Shown here: piece by piece, positions 32,287 through 43,900 of the stretch | Layout: the number at the start of each line of letters is the position of its first letter | Numbering within the stretch: the stretch's first letter is position 1 | Assembly (NCBI GenBank): GCA_034231615.1 | Contig: CM067306.1 | Location: forward strand, 61,649,475 to 61,713,474 | Origin: Meghimatium bilineatum | Taxonomy: Eukaryota > Mollusca > Gastropoda > Stylommatophora > Philomycidae | DNA length: 64,000 bases | Reading direction: 5' to 3' | The notes under the pieces: generated by a model | Database searches by the model: none | Seen by the model: only the letters and a program-made list of their open reading frames with translations | What the model was told of the DNA's origin: nothing | Made by a program: the position numbers and the translations under genes

Positions 32287-32710
32287 GTCATGTGACGTAT
32301 TCCTTCCAGAACGTTGTCTTCCCAATGAACTCTCTGAACCTCTCTCTGTCTTGGGCGATGTGGCTTGCATTTTCTAGCGATGTATTCATATTATCTTTAA
32401 TGTCGTCAGTCCATCGTCTTCTTGGTCTGCCCCTTCTCCTCTTCCCAGGTACTCTTCCCTCCATTATTTGTCTTTCTAAACAGTTATGTCTCTTTATATG
32501 ACCAAACAGGCGTAGTTTTCTTTTTGTTATTGTGTTTAGTAACCAACACTCTGGAATATTCAGTGTGTTTATAATATCTGAGTTTCTGATTTTATCCTTC
32601 CATGATATTCTAAATATCTTTCTGTAGCATTTCAGCTCGAAGGCGTTGATCTTCTTTGCCGCTGTTTTACTTAGAGTCCATGTTTCACAGCCGTATGTTG
32701 CAACCGGAAA
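32287..32710 (-). mobile_element. LINE C-terminal fragment
   Basis: Reverse text TCTTGGTCTGCCCCTTCTCC (GRP-type), CATGATATTCTAAATATCTT and GTCCATGTTTCACAGCCGTA (ETW-type). Nearly identical to 21655-21782 at its left end. Confidence 0.7.
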
Positions 32711-32719
32711 AAATAAAAG

Positions 32720-33391
32720 TTCGTAACATTAGCACTTTCGTTTCTCAATAGATAGGTAGGTCCTATTTCATTTTTGTTCGAATATTATTATTACATCAAG
32801 ATTTCTTGGGGGGAGGGGGGGGGGATCGCCATTAATTAGCTACAATGATCGTGTATACATGTATAATAGTTTAGACTTGGGTGGCAAGAGTGACGTGTAG
32901 ATTAAGATAGGATACGCGGATACACATTTTATAACTAGGCCCTAAACAATGTTTAAAACATCTATGTTTACCTTACTGTTGCCGTAGTCCGACGTTGTTT
33001 TTACTAAGTCAAATGAGCGAGTCCCTAACATTTCGGTAAATCCACTAACAACCTAATATCACCGTCGACGCCCTCTTTTCATTAGCTTAAAGGTGCTCTT
33101 GAGAAAAACATTTCCAATAGTGACACACCTCCAACGGAGAGATTTGCACGGCAACGGTAAACATTGTGGACAGTATCGACTTGCTGATTTTCACTATTTA
33201 TCAGCGCCGAATACGGTACATCTATGGAAGAAACACCGCATGAGGAAAGTCTAGGGTCTTACCATTGACCTACATGATCTTACCACCATACAACAGTATG
33301 CTTCTAGTAGATGCTATGACTATATCGTGAGACTTTTTTTCCACGGGCCGACCAATTAGCTAGTCTCGCCACCACAATAGACAGTCAGCAT
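32720..33391. other. Unrecognised spacer
   Basis: A G run at 32808-32823. More CpG than the average here from 33000 onward. Small RT-like text (STRSILLYG) may be read on the minus strand near 33300. No firm feature. Confidence 0.35.
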
Positions 33392-33664
33392 ATGAACCGA
33401 GCAGATATACTCATTGTTCTTCGTGAATCCTCACGATCAGAGGATTTTGAGATGAATGAGCATGAGTCAATATCGAGAATGCGAGAATTGGAAGTGAGGA
33501 TGGGCGTGACCCGTAGAGAACCCCTGACAAAGATTTCAAAAAGAGCAGTGAACCAACATAGAACCGGAACCATCAGGCGTTATGCCCTGAGAGATTTACT
33601 GAAGCGGAGATCGGAGCATCTATGGACGTTTCCGGTGTGCGAAGGGTATAATCAACAGAACTAA
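33392..33664 (+). CDS. Orphan ORF, possible first exon of an unknown gene
   Basis: A 90-codon ATG frame is very hydrophilic (MNRADILIVLRESSRSEDFE at the start, many Arg, Glu and Ser). Its sequence is richer in CpG than the flanks and matches none of the repeat families in the window. Possible GT donors occur near its end (33632 and 33646), so it may be a 5' exon. I do not recognise the product. It could also be chance open sequence in a promoter-like region. Confidence 0.22.
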   Translation: MNRADILIVLRESSRSEDFEMNEHESISRMRELEVRMGVTRREPLTKISKRAVNQHRTGTIRRYALRDLLKRRSEHLWTFPVCEGYNQQN

Positions 33665-33739
33665 TATCTAATACTTTTCTTCTAGTTAAAATTTATCCAA
33701 CTTTTATTTTTACAAGGAAAAAATGGAAATAGGTAAGGA

Positions 33740-33990
33740 GTCTATCTATCTATCTATTAGCTGAAACCCTTTGTTGCCTTTCGGCGTCAAGGGTAGAAAA
33801 GTTTTCTGTAGACGGCCTTCTTATATACATTTTCAACGTTTGTGTATTGTAATTTGTATGTTTTCTTGTTTGCTCATTATACCCCTTAGTTTTAGTGATA
33901 GTCCGTCGTGTCTTAGTGGAACATTTTTAAAAACCTGTGTTTTACTTAAGTACAATTGTTGTTACGTTTCACGCGGTTACCTTATATTGA
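33740..33990 (-). mobile_element. LINE 3' end with TAGA tail
   Basis: CTATCTATCTATCTATCTAT leads into GAAACCCTTTGTTGCCTTTC and AAGGGTAGAAAAGTTTTCTG, the reverse end also seen at 30585. Confidence 0.6.
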
Positions 33991-34469
33991 TTGTCGTATA
34001 GAAAAATATAGGGAATTAAAAACTTTTGACTTTGGAAAAGATCACCAACTGTGAGCACTCATGGAAAGCAATTGATTCTCAAAAGGCCTCATACACATAA
34101 TAGCGATGTTGTATCACGAACAAGAAGAAGCAGTAAAGGTGAATGACGAAATATCGGATTGGTTCAATGTGCAGAAAGTAAGACGATTGTGCTCTTCACC
34201 GCTAATCCTATATTTGTTTAATATCAGTTCTTGGCAACCGAAGCCTGCACTTCTAGTCCCTAGTGCAAAAAATATGGCCACTGTCTTCTTTCTGAGCATA
34301 TCGTGAGACACGACTAAAAAAATTTATAGATATTCTAGCAATCTGTCACATGTTTTAAAAAATCATCATTTCAAATTTTGTCTCAATTTCTTACTTTTGT
34401 CTTCTATCAAATAATTCCCATGAGTGATGCCGAGATTCGGACAAGCGGACATTGCACTTTTGTCACCAT

Positions 34470-35815
34470 GCAGAAACAGCCATGCAAAAATTATAGTAGA
34501 TAAAATAAAAGAGGCCATACAAACATTTAAAGTTGGGAAATCACCTGGTGTAGATAACATACCATCCGAACTCTTGAAATCGATCTATCTATAATTTCGT
34601 AACCCGCTAGAGTCATAGTGGTACCACATTTGATACCACATAAGATAGAAATCGCTGGAGGACTGTGTGTTGGTGCATCCACTGTGGTACTCATACAGTC
34701 CTAAAGGGTTACGGGTTTATAGATAGACAGAAAAGCATTGAAAAAAAAGATAATAATGAAAGTATGGTTGTTGATAACAGGAATAAATGCTACCCAATAC
34801 GACAATGGACAAAAGACATCTCTGATTGTTTAAACGTGTCATTGGCTGTTGTCATAGCAACACATTATGTTTTATGTGGCAAGAATATGCCACATCAAGA
34901 AGATAACCTAGACAAGAAATACTAATATAAATAACCAAAAGGTTAAAGGGTGTCCGACATAGTGGAGGGTGCCGCAGTAACCAAACAACAAATGGTAATG
35001 CAAAATAGGCCCACGTTATTATAACAGGTTACTAGAAAAACCTAATTATAAATAAAACTAGATTTTAAAAAGTATTTAAAAACATGAAACTTAATGTAAA
35101 AAAAACAGACGTTATTAAAATTAGCAAATCTTCAACACCAATAAATATAACAATATTAACACCAAAGTGAAACAAGCCAAAGAATTTAAATATCTAGGCA
35201 GCATTTTTTCCGAAGATGGAAGACTAGACAGAGAAATAGAAACAAGGTGCCAGAAAGCAAACACAGTGACTTACCAACTTTCACCATTACTTCTTCATCC
35301 AAAGATCAAGATGGAAATTAAAAACAAATAATATCTACAATTTTTATACCAACATGTGCTACCAATGTCAAACATGGTCTTTAACAGTTTCGCAGCAAAG
35401 AAAAATCGTCACATGTGAAATGAAGTGTCTGAGAAAAGCTTCAATGGTTAACAAACTAGATCAAATAAGAAATGAAGAAATTAGGAAAAGAGTTGGTATA
35501 ATATCATGTATCGAACATATTAAGAGACAGCAAGTAAAATGGTTCGGTCACCTTATGAGAATGAAGCCAAACCAAATACCAATAAGAGCATATAATACAA
35601 GAATATTCGGGCGTAAAGCCAAAGGTAGACCAAGAAAACGGTGGATAGAAAACATCAAGATAGCCTTGAACAAACATGGACTAAATGCAACCTTTGCGAC
35701 ACATCTGGCCTTGGAATGACAGCTTAAGCTCCCACCACTACGCTTAACGGCAAGTGTGAATGCGATCAACAATCATTCACTTGGGGAAAGACAATATAAA
35801 AACATAAAATAAAAC
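34470..35815 (+). pseudogene. LINE reverse transcriptase relic
   Basis: VGKSPGVDNIPSELLKS (RT start) is cut by a MITE. The frame resumes at about 35100 with KQAKEFKYLGSIFSEDGRLD, then QTWSLTVSQQRKIVTCEMKC and FGHLMRMKPNQIPIRAYNTR. It ends GRPRKRWIENIKIALNKHGL and ATHLALE. Frameshifts break it. Confidence 0.8.
34583..34735. mobile_element. Foldback MITE with TCTATCTATA ends
   Basis: CTATCTATAATTTCGTAACC at the left mirrors GGGTTACGGGTTTATAGATA at the right. The next blocks (GTCATAGTGGTACCACA and TGTGGTACTCATACAG) also pair. A half copy with GTAACCC and GGTACCACATT is at 648-702. Confidence 0.65.
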
Positions 35816-36068
35816 AAAATAGGACAATTTTCCACGTATCGGTCCAAATGGGATCTTTTTCAAGAAACTAATAGCGTTTAAACTAAACAAAACCACACAA
35901 AATTGATAACAGTTGACCAGGGGATGTTTCCCTTACGCTGAAACATTACCCAGCCAAATTACCAAGAAATACTAATATCGATACCATTCTGACTTTTATT
36001 CGAGTATTAGGTTTATCGACACCTTTTGAGTGTATATACGGCCCGTGAACTAGATACTGGATGCAGTA

Positions 36069-36330
36069 TCAGAGAGCGGATATTATGAAAACTGCTGAAA
36101 AACTATGACCCAAAAGGGGATGCTGATAGTGAAGTAGTCTCTTTAGCTGGAACATGTAGCTTTTGATAGCCATAGTCTTTCTAACAAAAGTGCAAGTCCT
36201 CCTTAGTTGCGGCGTAGATGTGTAGAGTGTATTGTAAATGGTTGGAAGTGATGGAAGCAGATGTTGCTTAATATCGACGAGTCTCGAATATTGGAACATA
36301 AGGTGTTAGATTGTTTCATTATGACGATGA
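36069..36330 (-). mobile_element. LINE C-terminal end
   Basis: The minus frame IKQHLLPSLPTIYNTLYTST then PQLRRTCTF aligns with LRKQLLPPNPSITNTLYTGT and QLKKTYTY at 24950. Confidence 0.65.
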
Positions 36331-36389
36331 TACGACAAGCATATATTAGAAATATCGCGTAACGACGTTTTGTGAATCATTGTCTATCC

Positions 36390-36560
36390 CAGAAGGAGGC
36401 AAGATAGACCAAGATCCGTCTACTGTCGTCATTCCATGTTAGAACTGTCCAAGGACATTTACAGCTCGAATAGGGCTCATTAGCCATCTACGAACTCATA
36501 ATCAAGGACATAACTAAAATTGAATTTTCAAAAGTGGATGTAACAAATGGTAATCATCAC
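36390..36560 (+). mobile_element. LINE 3' coding end with zinc-finger-like tail
   Basis: The frame around 36450 reads NCPRTFTARIGLISHLRTHN, sister to the reversed copy at 6085-6260; one TAG replaces the residue before NC. Confidence 0.65.
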
Positions 36561-36596
36561 CTGTGGTGGACGAACAACAACATTGCTTTCTGGACG

Positions 36597-36660
36597 ATCC
36601 GAATGCACAATTGCCTGTGGCAGGGATCGAACCTTGTGAGAGATCGGTACGAGAGATTCG
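36597..36660 (-). mobile_element. SINE-D head fragment
   Basis: GCACAATTGCCTGTGGCAGG then GATCGAACC is the reverse of the SINE-D head, with an intact B-box-like GGTTCGATCCCTGCC. Confidence 0.55.
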
Positions 36661-36939
36661 TGGCAAACATTTTCTTGAGAAAAGCATTTCTTTAACCTTA
36701 TATTACACTGTATTTTTTTTTAGCAAACCGATTGGACTCATAGTCCTATAAGTCCAATATCTTGGTCATTTTTGTGTTCACAATTTTACAAATTTTGTTC
36801 CCCTTAGAAGCCAGATGGTTTTTTATGGATACCTGAAACTTTCAAGACGATTATGATTTGTATGATATTCTTCTTAAGCCTACATGTAAAACTGTAGCAT
36901 GAATGATCCATTCTACACCCCCCAACCTTCCCCCACCCC

Positions 36940-37195
36940 CTCAAACAACAATTGCAGACATTCAAGTTTTCTAGGGCATGTGCTGAGAAAAACACAGCAT
37001 GAACCTTTAGGCATAATAACCACTGGAAAGATCAAGGGAAGAAGAGACTGGACGACAAAGAGAGAAGTTGCTAGATGGACTAGTATTGTGGCACGGTAGA
37101 AGTTCCCTAACCGAGCTTATTGACAACACAAGAGACATAGAGTCATGGAGAAACATGATCGCATACGCTATTCGGCATGGCACTTGATTGATTGA
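36940..37195 (+). mobile_element. LINE C-terminal fragment
   Basis: CGACATTCAAGTTTTCTAGG region: LGHVLRKTQHEPLGIITTGK, then KGRRDW and a last segment ending GGCACTTGATTGATTGAA, as at 3140-3186. Confidence 0.7.
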
Positions 37196-37319
37196 AATCA
37201 TTTTTTTTTATAGCCTATAGGCTCTATGCATAAGCCTATCATTTGACAGTGAAATACATAAAGACAAAAGATGTACGAGCCTCGAGTCCACTTGTTATTC
37301 ATGGTCAATATTACAAAAA

Positions 37320-37510
37320 AAATATAACTGCTGTGGTTCACCCAGTCACCATGAAGTAGAGTACCAGGGTTCATGCCCTGGGATGGTCGAGGAATGGCAT
37401 TATTGCTGCTGAGCAAGTGCAGTAGGCGACGTTAGTCAGGTGGGTGCCAGTCACCTACTGACTAAGCGCTTATGGGAAACAGTGTGCTCTGTACACTGGT
37501 TCGTAACTCA
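37320..37510 (+). other. Possible tRNA-headed SINE of another family
   Basis: CAGGGTTCATGCCCTGGGAT resembles a B box followed by non-coding sequence. No second copy was seen, so the call stays weak. Confidence 0.25.
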
Positions 37511-37865
37511 GCATACCTGAAGGATGTATGATTTAGAGGAAGCATTCGGGCCACGACCGTCTCCAGTATATAGGGCCTACTTCTCTATTGCCGACGATCA
37601 CGTTCTAGCGCAGCATCCACTCTCTATGTACAATAATTTGCCATTTGGTATTAGCAGACTATATTATTATGAGTATATGGTTATATGGATTATAAATGTT
37701 TATGTTTATAATATTATTTGCAAAGATGGTTACTTCAAGTCACTATATTTTAAAATGTTCAAAGATAGTTATTGTTCTTGGCGACAAGTTTGCAATTAAA
37801 ACACAAAATAAGTTTTCAATGCAAGACGAACTTTGCTCCTGGCACCACTTTTGCTCTCAGACAAA

Positions 37866-37961
37866 ATGGCGGCGTCTCAGCTTCTTAGATCTGAGACAAA
37901 ACTCACATTAGAAATTCGCACAAAATCTGTGGAGCAGACATTAGTTCCTTTGGTCACACAG
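37866..37961 (+). CDS. CTNNAL1: Alpha-catulin exon 1 with start codon
   Basis: The ATG at 37866 opens 32 codons: MAASQLLRSETKLTLEIRTK, then SVEQTLVPLVTQ. Human has MAAS at the start and LEIKTRSVEQTLLPLVSQ at this end. The donor is CAG|GTACCA, phase 0. The exon is too short to stand out as an ORF and was found by searching upstream for the missing N-terminus. Confidence 0.92.
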
Positions 37962-40900
37962 GTACCAATGTTATTCAGCATAAGAAAGCATCGCTGAAAT
38001 GGACTGTGGTGATACATTTTGAAATACATTAGCTCTAGCCCAAAGATGAATTTAGATTAGTTAGTAGCGTAACCCCGTAACAATAAATAAATATCCCAGT
38101 GCCTAGCCATTGTGATTGTCTTCTCATTGAGTGGAGTCAACTCTACTTCCTCCCTTAGAAACTAGATTATTACATTCTCACTGCAGTTGAGTTATGAGTT
38201 CGCACTGACACCAGACTTTAAACTAATTGCGAAATTGTAACTTACTAACTAGCTCATCATTCCGGCCGGACGTTCTGCAAGAATAAAAATATTAGGCCTA
38301 TGATGAGTATTTTTATCATTTAAGACATTTACGATAGGGTTCTATAAGTCTTCATGGTTGCTCTGAAAACTCAAGATTATTTAGGGTATCATTAGGGGCT
38401 ATGAGAAAGTTGACCTACTACAGTCATGATCTGAGATGGCTCTTGTCCATTGTTATCAAGTATCTTATCATGTTGTCCTTGCCCCAATTACTAGCAACCA
38501 CGCCTCCCATAATGATAATCTTGTCTAAGATACAACTTTCTGCAAGTTTAATATTTAACACTTTTTCTTGATTGTCTTTTTTGGTGTATCCATCTAAATT
38601 TTCAGTATTTTTATTGCCTATTTTTATGTGGCATCTCATTGTACTTTAAGCCAGCAACTCTCTTTGCCATATACATTATATATATATTAATATAAATATA
38701 AAGTGTCCATGATCCACAGCCTAGTATAATTGCTACTGAGAATATGCTAATATATTCAATCTTTTTACAATAAATCAAGTGCCATGCCGAGTGGCAGTCA
38801 ATCATGTTTCTCCACAATTCTCTGTCTCTTGTATTATTAATAAGTTTAGCTGGTGACAACCTATCCAGAAAATTCTTTTTGTCTTCCTGTCTCTTCTCCC
38901 CTTGATCTTGCCAGTGGTTGCTAAATGAAAAATGTTTTGCTATTCTCATCACATTCCCTAAAAATCTTGACTGTCTGCTTCTAATTTTTCTATAATTTGT
39001 CTTTTTATTCCAGCATCTCTGAAGACTTCTACATTAGTTTTTTTGGCTGTTCATTGAAATTTCATCATTCTTCTCCAAAACCACATCTCAATTGCCTCCA
39101 GCTTATCTTGAATTCTTTTCTTTACCTTCCACGCTTCGCATCCATGAAGAAGGATTGGCTCAATTATAACAGTTCTCTAACTCTGTAGACATTGATAGTA
39201 CTCCATTGCACAGAATGTTTTGAAATGCTGATTTGACCTGTTCTATCCTGCTCTTTATATAATTGGAGAACCGGCCATCCGATGTTAAAATGGTACCAAG
39301 ATACTTGACTTATCCACTTGATTTGATTTTGCATCATTGATATTAATACTGCATCTTGACGGTGTGTATTTCTTTGAAACAACCATTACTTTTGTAGCTC
39401 TAATCAAATGTAATTTAACTTTAACTGTTTGCACAAATTTTTTACATTTTATTTTGTGCTAGTTTTGATTGTTACTGTTAAATATTATAATAAAATTGTT
39501 AAAATATTAAGAAGATGCAGTTTTTATGTGTTAGCATTTATCATGTGCTTCTCAGTTCCTAAATAGAAGCAGAGAATAGTAACACTGCATCTTGCCATGT
39601 ATGTTGTCTACCCTATGATCTTCTATATGATGAAGCCTGCTAAAGACCCATGCCCAGAGTGCTTAATCAACCCTTTTATCTGCAGCATGCTTGGAGGTTG
39701 CATGAAAGTCATAGGAAAGTTCCATTCAGAGTAAAAGACTGTCCAGTTCTTGGCATTTCAACCCACAGGCCACATTGAGTACAACTTTCTTTTCATTTGT
39801 TCTTAAACTCCCACCAGATCTCTAATCCATTAAGAAGACCCCAGTTAAGGGCGCAGCACTGGTCTATAGAGACAGACATCCACAAAAAGCTGTATGGCAG
39901 TCTTGAAGAGCTTTAAAGTAGAGCAATATTTATCAAGAAAACTTGACTTGCTGTGTAAACATGGTAAACTGCGAGGAAGAATCCTGAAGAGCTTGTAGAG
40001 TTTTCCCTGTACTGACCTGATGCAAGCAGGTGCTGACCATTACAACAACTGAATTACATAAGATTGTGCTTCTGGATGAATAAAAGGTAGAACTGCAGCA
40101 AAACTATGATCTGACAGGCAGAAATTGCAATTACAGTGTGATGAAGTTTTGCAAATTATTGGAAACACAGGAAAAACATACATATCGATTTTTGTATGTT
40201 TCTCTATGTGCTTCCAGAGATCCATAATAAGTTAAACTTCAGTAAAATTATCCACTGAAGACTGATGTGTTGGGCCATTGGCACAAATAAAACGGCGACA
40301 CAACGCATTTCCATTCTTTGGACTAGATCCTGCTGGAAACCTAGTAGGACCATTGTCCTGCTACAAGAGAGATCCAGTGGGGGTTTGAGAATGAATGATG
40401 AAGAAGTAAAACTATAACAAAAATCCTTACGCAAAACATAATGTAATACAGTTTTACAATGACTATGTTGCTATTTTAGCAATTCACAAGGTAGTTTAGT
40501 TTTACAATGAATGCTCAGTGAATCTTGCTATTCCAGGATTTCACAATATTGAATCTTCTTCTTTCGTTCGCTAATAATGTCTATATCTGCAGTGTTGTTT
40601 CTTGTATAAATTGGACAGTGTTTTCCATTTCTTGTTTTGTACCATAAAATTTAACATTCATTGGTGTATCAGAAGGCCAGTATGTGCATCTTAATGTGTC
40701 ATAGTTTGCAAATTCTTGAAGGATATGTTCTGAAGTCTGGTTGATCTGTCCACAATTACACTTTGCTGTTGTGCCAATTTTAAATTTTGTATACATATGG
40801 CTGTTTAGTCTATTGTGTCCAGTTCTCAGTTGAAATATGATGACATGTTCTTGTCTGTTAAGTAGGTGGTAGTCGTCCCGTGGAGGTAAGTTAGGCTTTC

Positions 40901-43900
40901 GTTGTGCCTTTATCATGGATTTCTTTTGGTGATAGCTGATTGGTACATCCGGTTGCTGCATGTTAGCACCTTCCTTGGCGAGTTGATCAGCTCTCTCATT
41001 TCCTGCTATTCCACAGTGTGATGGAATCCATTGCAGTATAACTCTACACCTATTTTGTACTATGGACAATACCTCTCTATGACAAAAGGGTGTCATTCAG
41101 CAGGTTTCAAGTGCTCGCCATGACAACCTTACCACAGGCCCGTAGATAGGGGGGGGGTGTTACAACACCTTCCTTCTCTTAGCAACTCTGAACATAATTT
41201 TGAGTAATAAGAGCTTGGCGAAAAGACGGACCAAAAACTAAGCACCCCACCCCAGCAATTTTTCACAAAGAGGTCAACAAATATTTCTTTAAAAGGTAGA
41301 TCTAACGCACAAATTACTCCTCTTAATTTTTTTTTTTAGATATATGCACCTCCCCTCTCCTTAAGAAAATGATATCTACGACCCCACTTACCATAATCCT
41401 TGCTAGGTATTGTCTTTGTCTGGAGTGTTTTAAAAGGACAACAGTTCATGCCTGTGGTCAGGTTGGCAACGACCGAGACAGCTATAAAAAATATCAAACT
41501 ATGATGACAAAGTCCAACATTGAGATGGATGATAAAAGAGACCAGCTTGCTGTACAAGCAAAAGAATAATATAATATAGAAGCATAGAGGATATATTATT
41601 TGAATAATAAATTCAGTATTCGAATACGGAAAACGTGTTGCCAAAGTTGTGAGGCAAATAGGTGCCAGCTGAACAGAATTGCTGCCTTGTGCTATTGTGC
41701 GAGCAAGCAGGCTGAAACGCACAAGCTGGCCTAATAATATGGTTATAGATGTTCATTCCCCTTCAGTGTATTTTGTAAAACACTGAATGTATACATATCA
41801 CTGCTGAAATCTGATAAGTCAGGCCATTTGTGCAATAAAACTGTGACATGATGCATCTCCATTCTCTGAACTACATTCTGCTAGAAATTTAGTAGAACTA
41901 TTGTTCTGCTTCAAGAGATATCCAGCGGACGTTTGAGAACAAATACTAAAAAAGAACAACCAAATGGAGATGTTAAAATTAATTAATCCGAATTTTTTAA
42001 ATGGCAGTATTACTTTATACTTTATATTCCAGATTACGACATTAGTCAATCACAAGGAAAGGACACGGCTTACAGAGAAGCAGCAAAGAGCTCTGGAGAG
42101 AGTTGGGGTAGCTGTGAGTTCAGCCGTTGATCGTTTTGTCTCAGTTGGACAGTCTCTGGCTGAGGAAAACGTTGACATCAAAGCTGACATGTGTCTAGCA
42201 TGCCATGATGCACGGATAGCAGGTAAACACATTAAAAATTAATGTACAATTTAAATGTCTGTGTGGTGTAGAAGTCGAAGAAAATATTATATCATGGGAG
42301 ACTGCAGGAAAACCGTAAACCATATAGATAGATAAATATAAAAAATGTATAAAATACGTTAAATTTGTTTTACACAAAGTCTACTATAGAATCAATGTTT
42401 CGGCCAAAAGGTCTTTGTCACGAGTGGCACAAACACAGAAGAGAAAACCAATATAAAAGTAGACATGGAACCTAACAGAAATGAAAAAATGATAATTGGT
42501 AAATAAGAAAGAAACATCATTGAAGTTTTAGGGGATTTCCCTAGTGGGGTGGTTAATCTGTTCGCTTTGTATTCAAGAGGTAATGGGTTTAAATCCAGCT
42601 CGTGTCGTCTTGCTTATAAAGTGTATTTTTTCTGAGAATTCTGGGGATTATAGCTTGAAACTACGGAGTATGTATGAGTGGTACTCTCGGCAGGTGCCGC
42701 ACTTTGGTGAGATGGACAGAGTACATATAACAAGTAGTTGTACTTATATTAATTAGCAGTAACAATAATACATTATCATAGCTGTTTTCGCTTCTTAGTT
42801 TTATTATTGCGGCACTCTCCACCTTGTCGGATATCCTCAGACAGTTTAGCTATTTATACAATGTAATGTAGCTTATAATTCTTATATTGTGTTTTTTTTC
42901 AAGTTATTTGATTACCGCAATGTGTTCTTTACTCCCAAGGATCAACTATTCAACGTCTAACATGCTTACGCTTACATGCCGATGACCCAGCCAGTACAGC
43001 AGCAGATAAGACATCGATGGTGAGAGCAGCACGTCAGCTTCTCTCTGCCATTACCAAGGTGCTGCTATTAGCTGACAGAATTGTAGTAAAACAGCTGTTG
43101 TCAAGTAAAGAGAAGGTGAGAAAGTTTGCTTTGCTTATTGGCTTCATTATTGGTTTGCTTATGGGTTTAATTTTTTTTTCATTATTGGTTTGCTTATTGG
43201 TTTCACTATTGATTTCCTTATTGGTTTGCTTATGGGTTTCATTTTTTTGGTTTCACTATTGGTTTTATTATTGGTTTGCTTATTGGTTTTCTTATGGGTT
43301 TAATTTTTTGGTTTCATTATTGGTTTGCTTATGGGTTTAATTTTTTTGGTTTCATTATTGGTTTGCTTATGGGTTTCATTTTTTTTTTCATTATTGGTTT
43401 GCTTATTGGTTTCATTATTGATTTGCTTATTAGTTTGCTTGCTGGTTTGCTTGTTGGTTTCACTATTGATTTCCTTATTGGTTTGCTTATGGGTTTCATT
43501 TTTTTTTCATTATTGGTTTGCTTGTTGGTTTCACTATTGATTTCCTTATTGGTTTGCTTATGGGTTTCATTTTTTGGGGGTTTCACTATTGGTTTGCTTA
43601 TTGGTTTCACTATTGGTTTTATTATTGGTTTGCTTATTGGTTTCACTATTTGTTTGCTTGTTGGTTTGCTTGCTGGTTTCATTATTGGTTTGCTTATTAG
43701 TTTACTTATTGCTATCATAATTGTTTGCTTATTGGTTTTATTATTGGTATACTAATTGGTTTCACTTTTGGTTTGCTTATTGGTTTCACTATTTGTGTGC
43801 ATGTTGGTTTACTTATTGGTTTCATTGTTGGGTTTGCTTATTGGTTTGCTTGCTGATTTCACTATTGGTTTGCTTGTTGGTTTAACTATTGATTTCCTTA

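Noticed and set aside
40581-41096. 171-codon RNase H-like protein as a host RNase H gene
   Set aside because: The domain order (RNase H end, then Cys/His cluster) and the GAA-tailed 3' end show that it is a LINE fragment.
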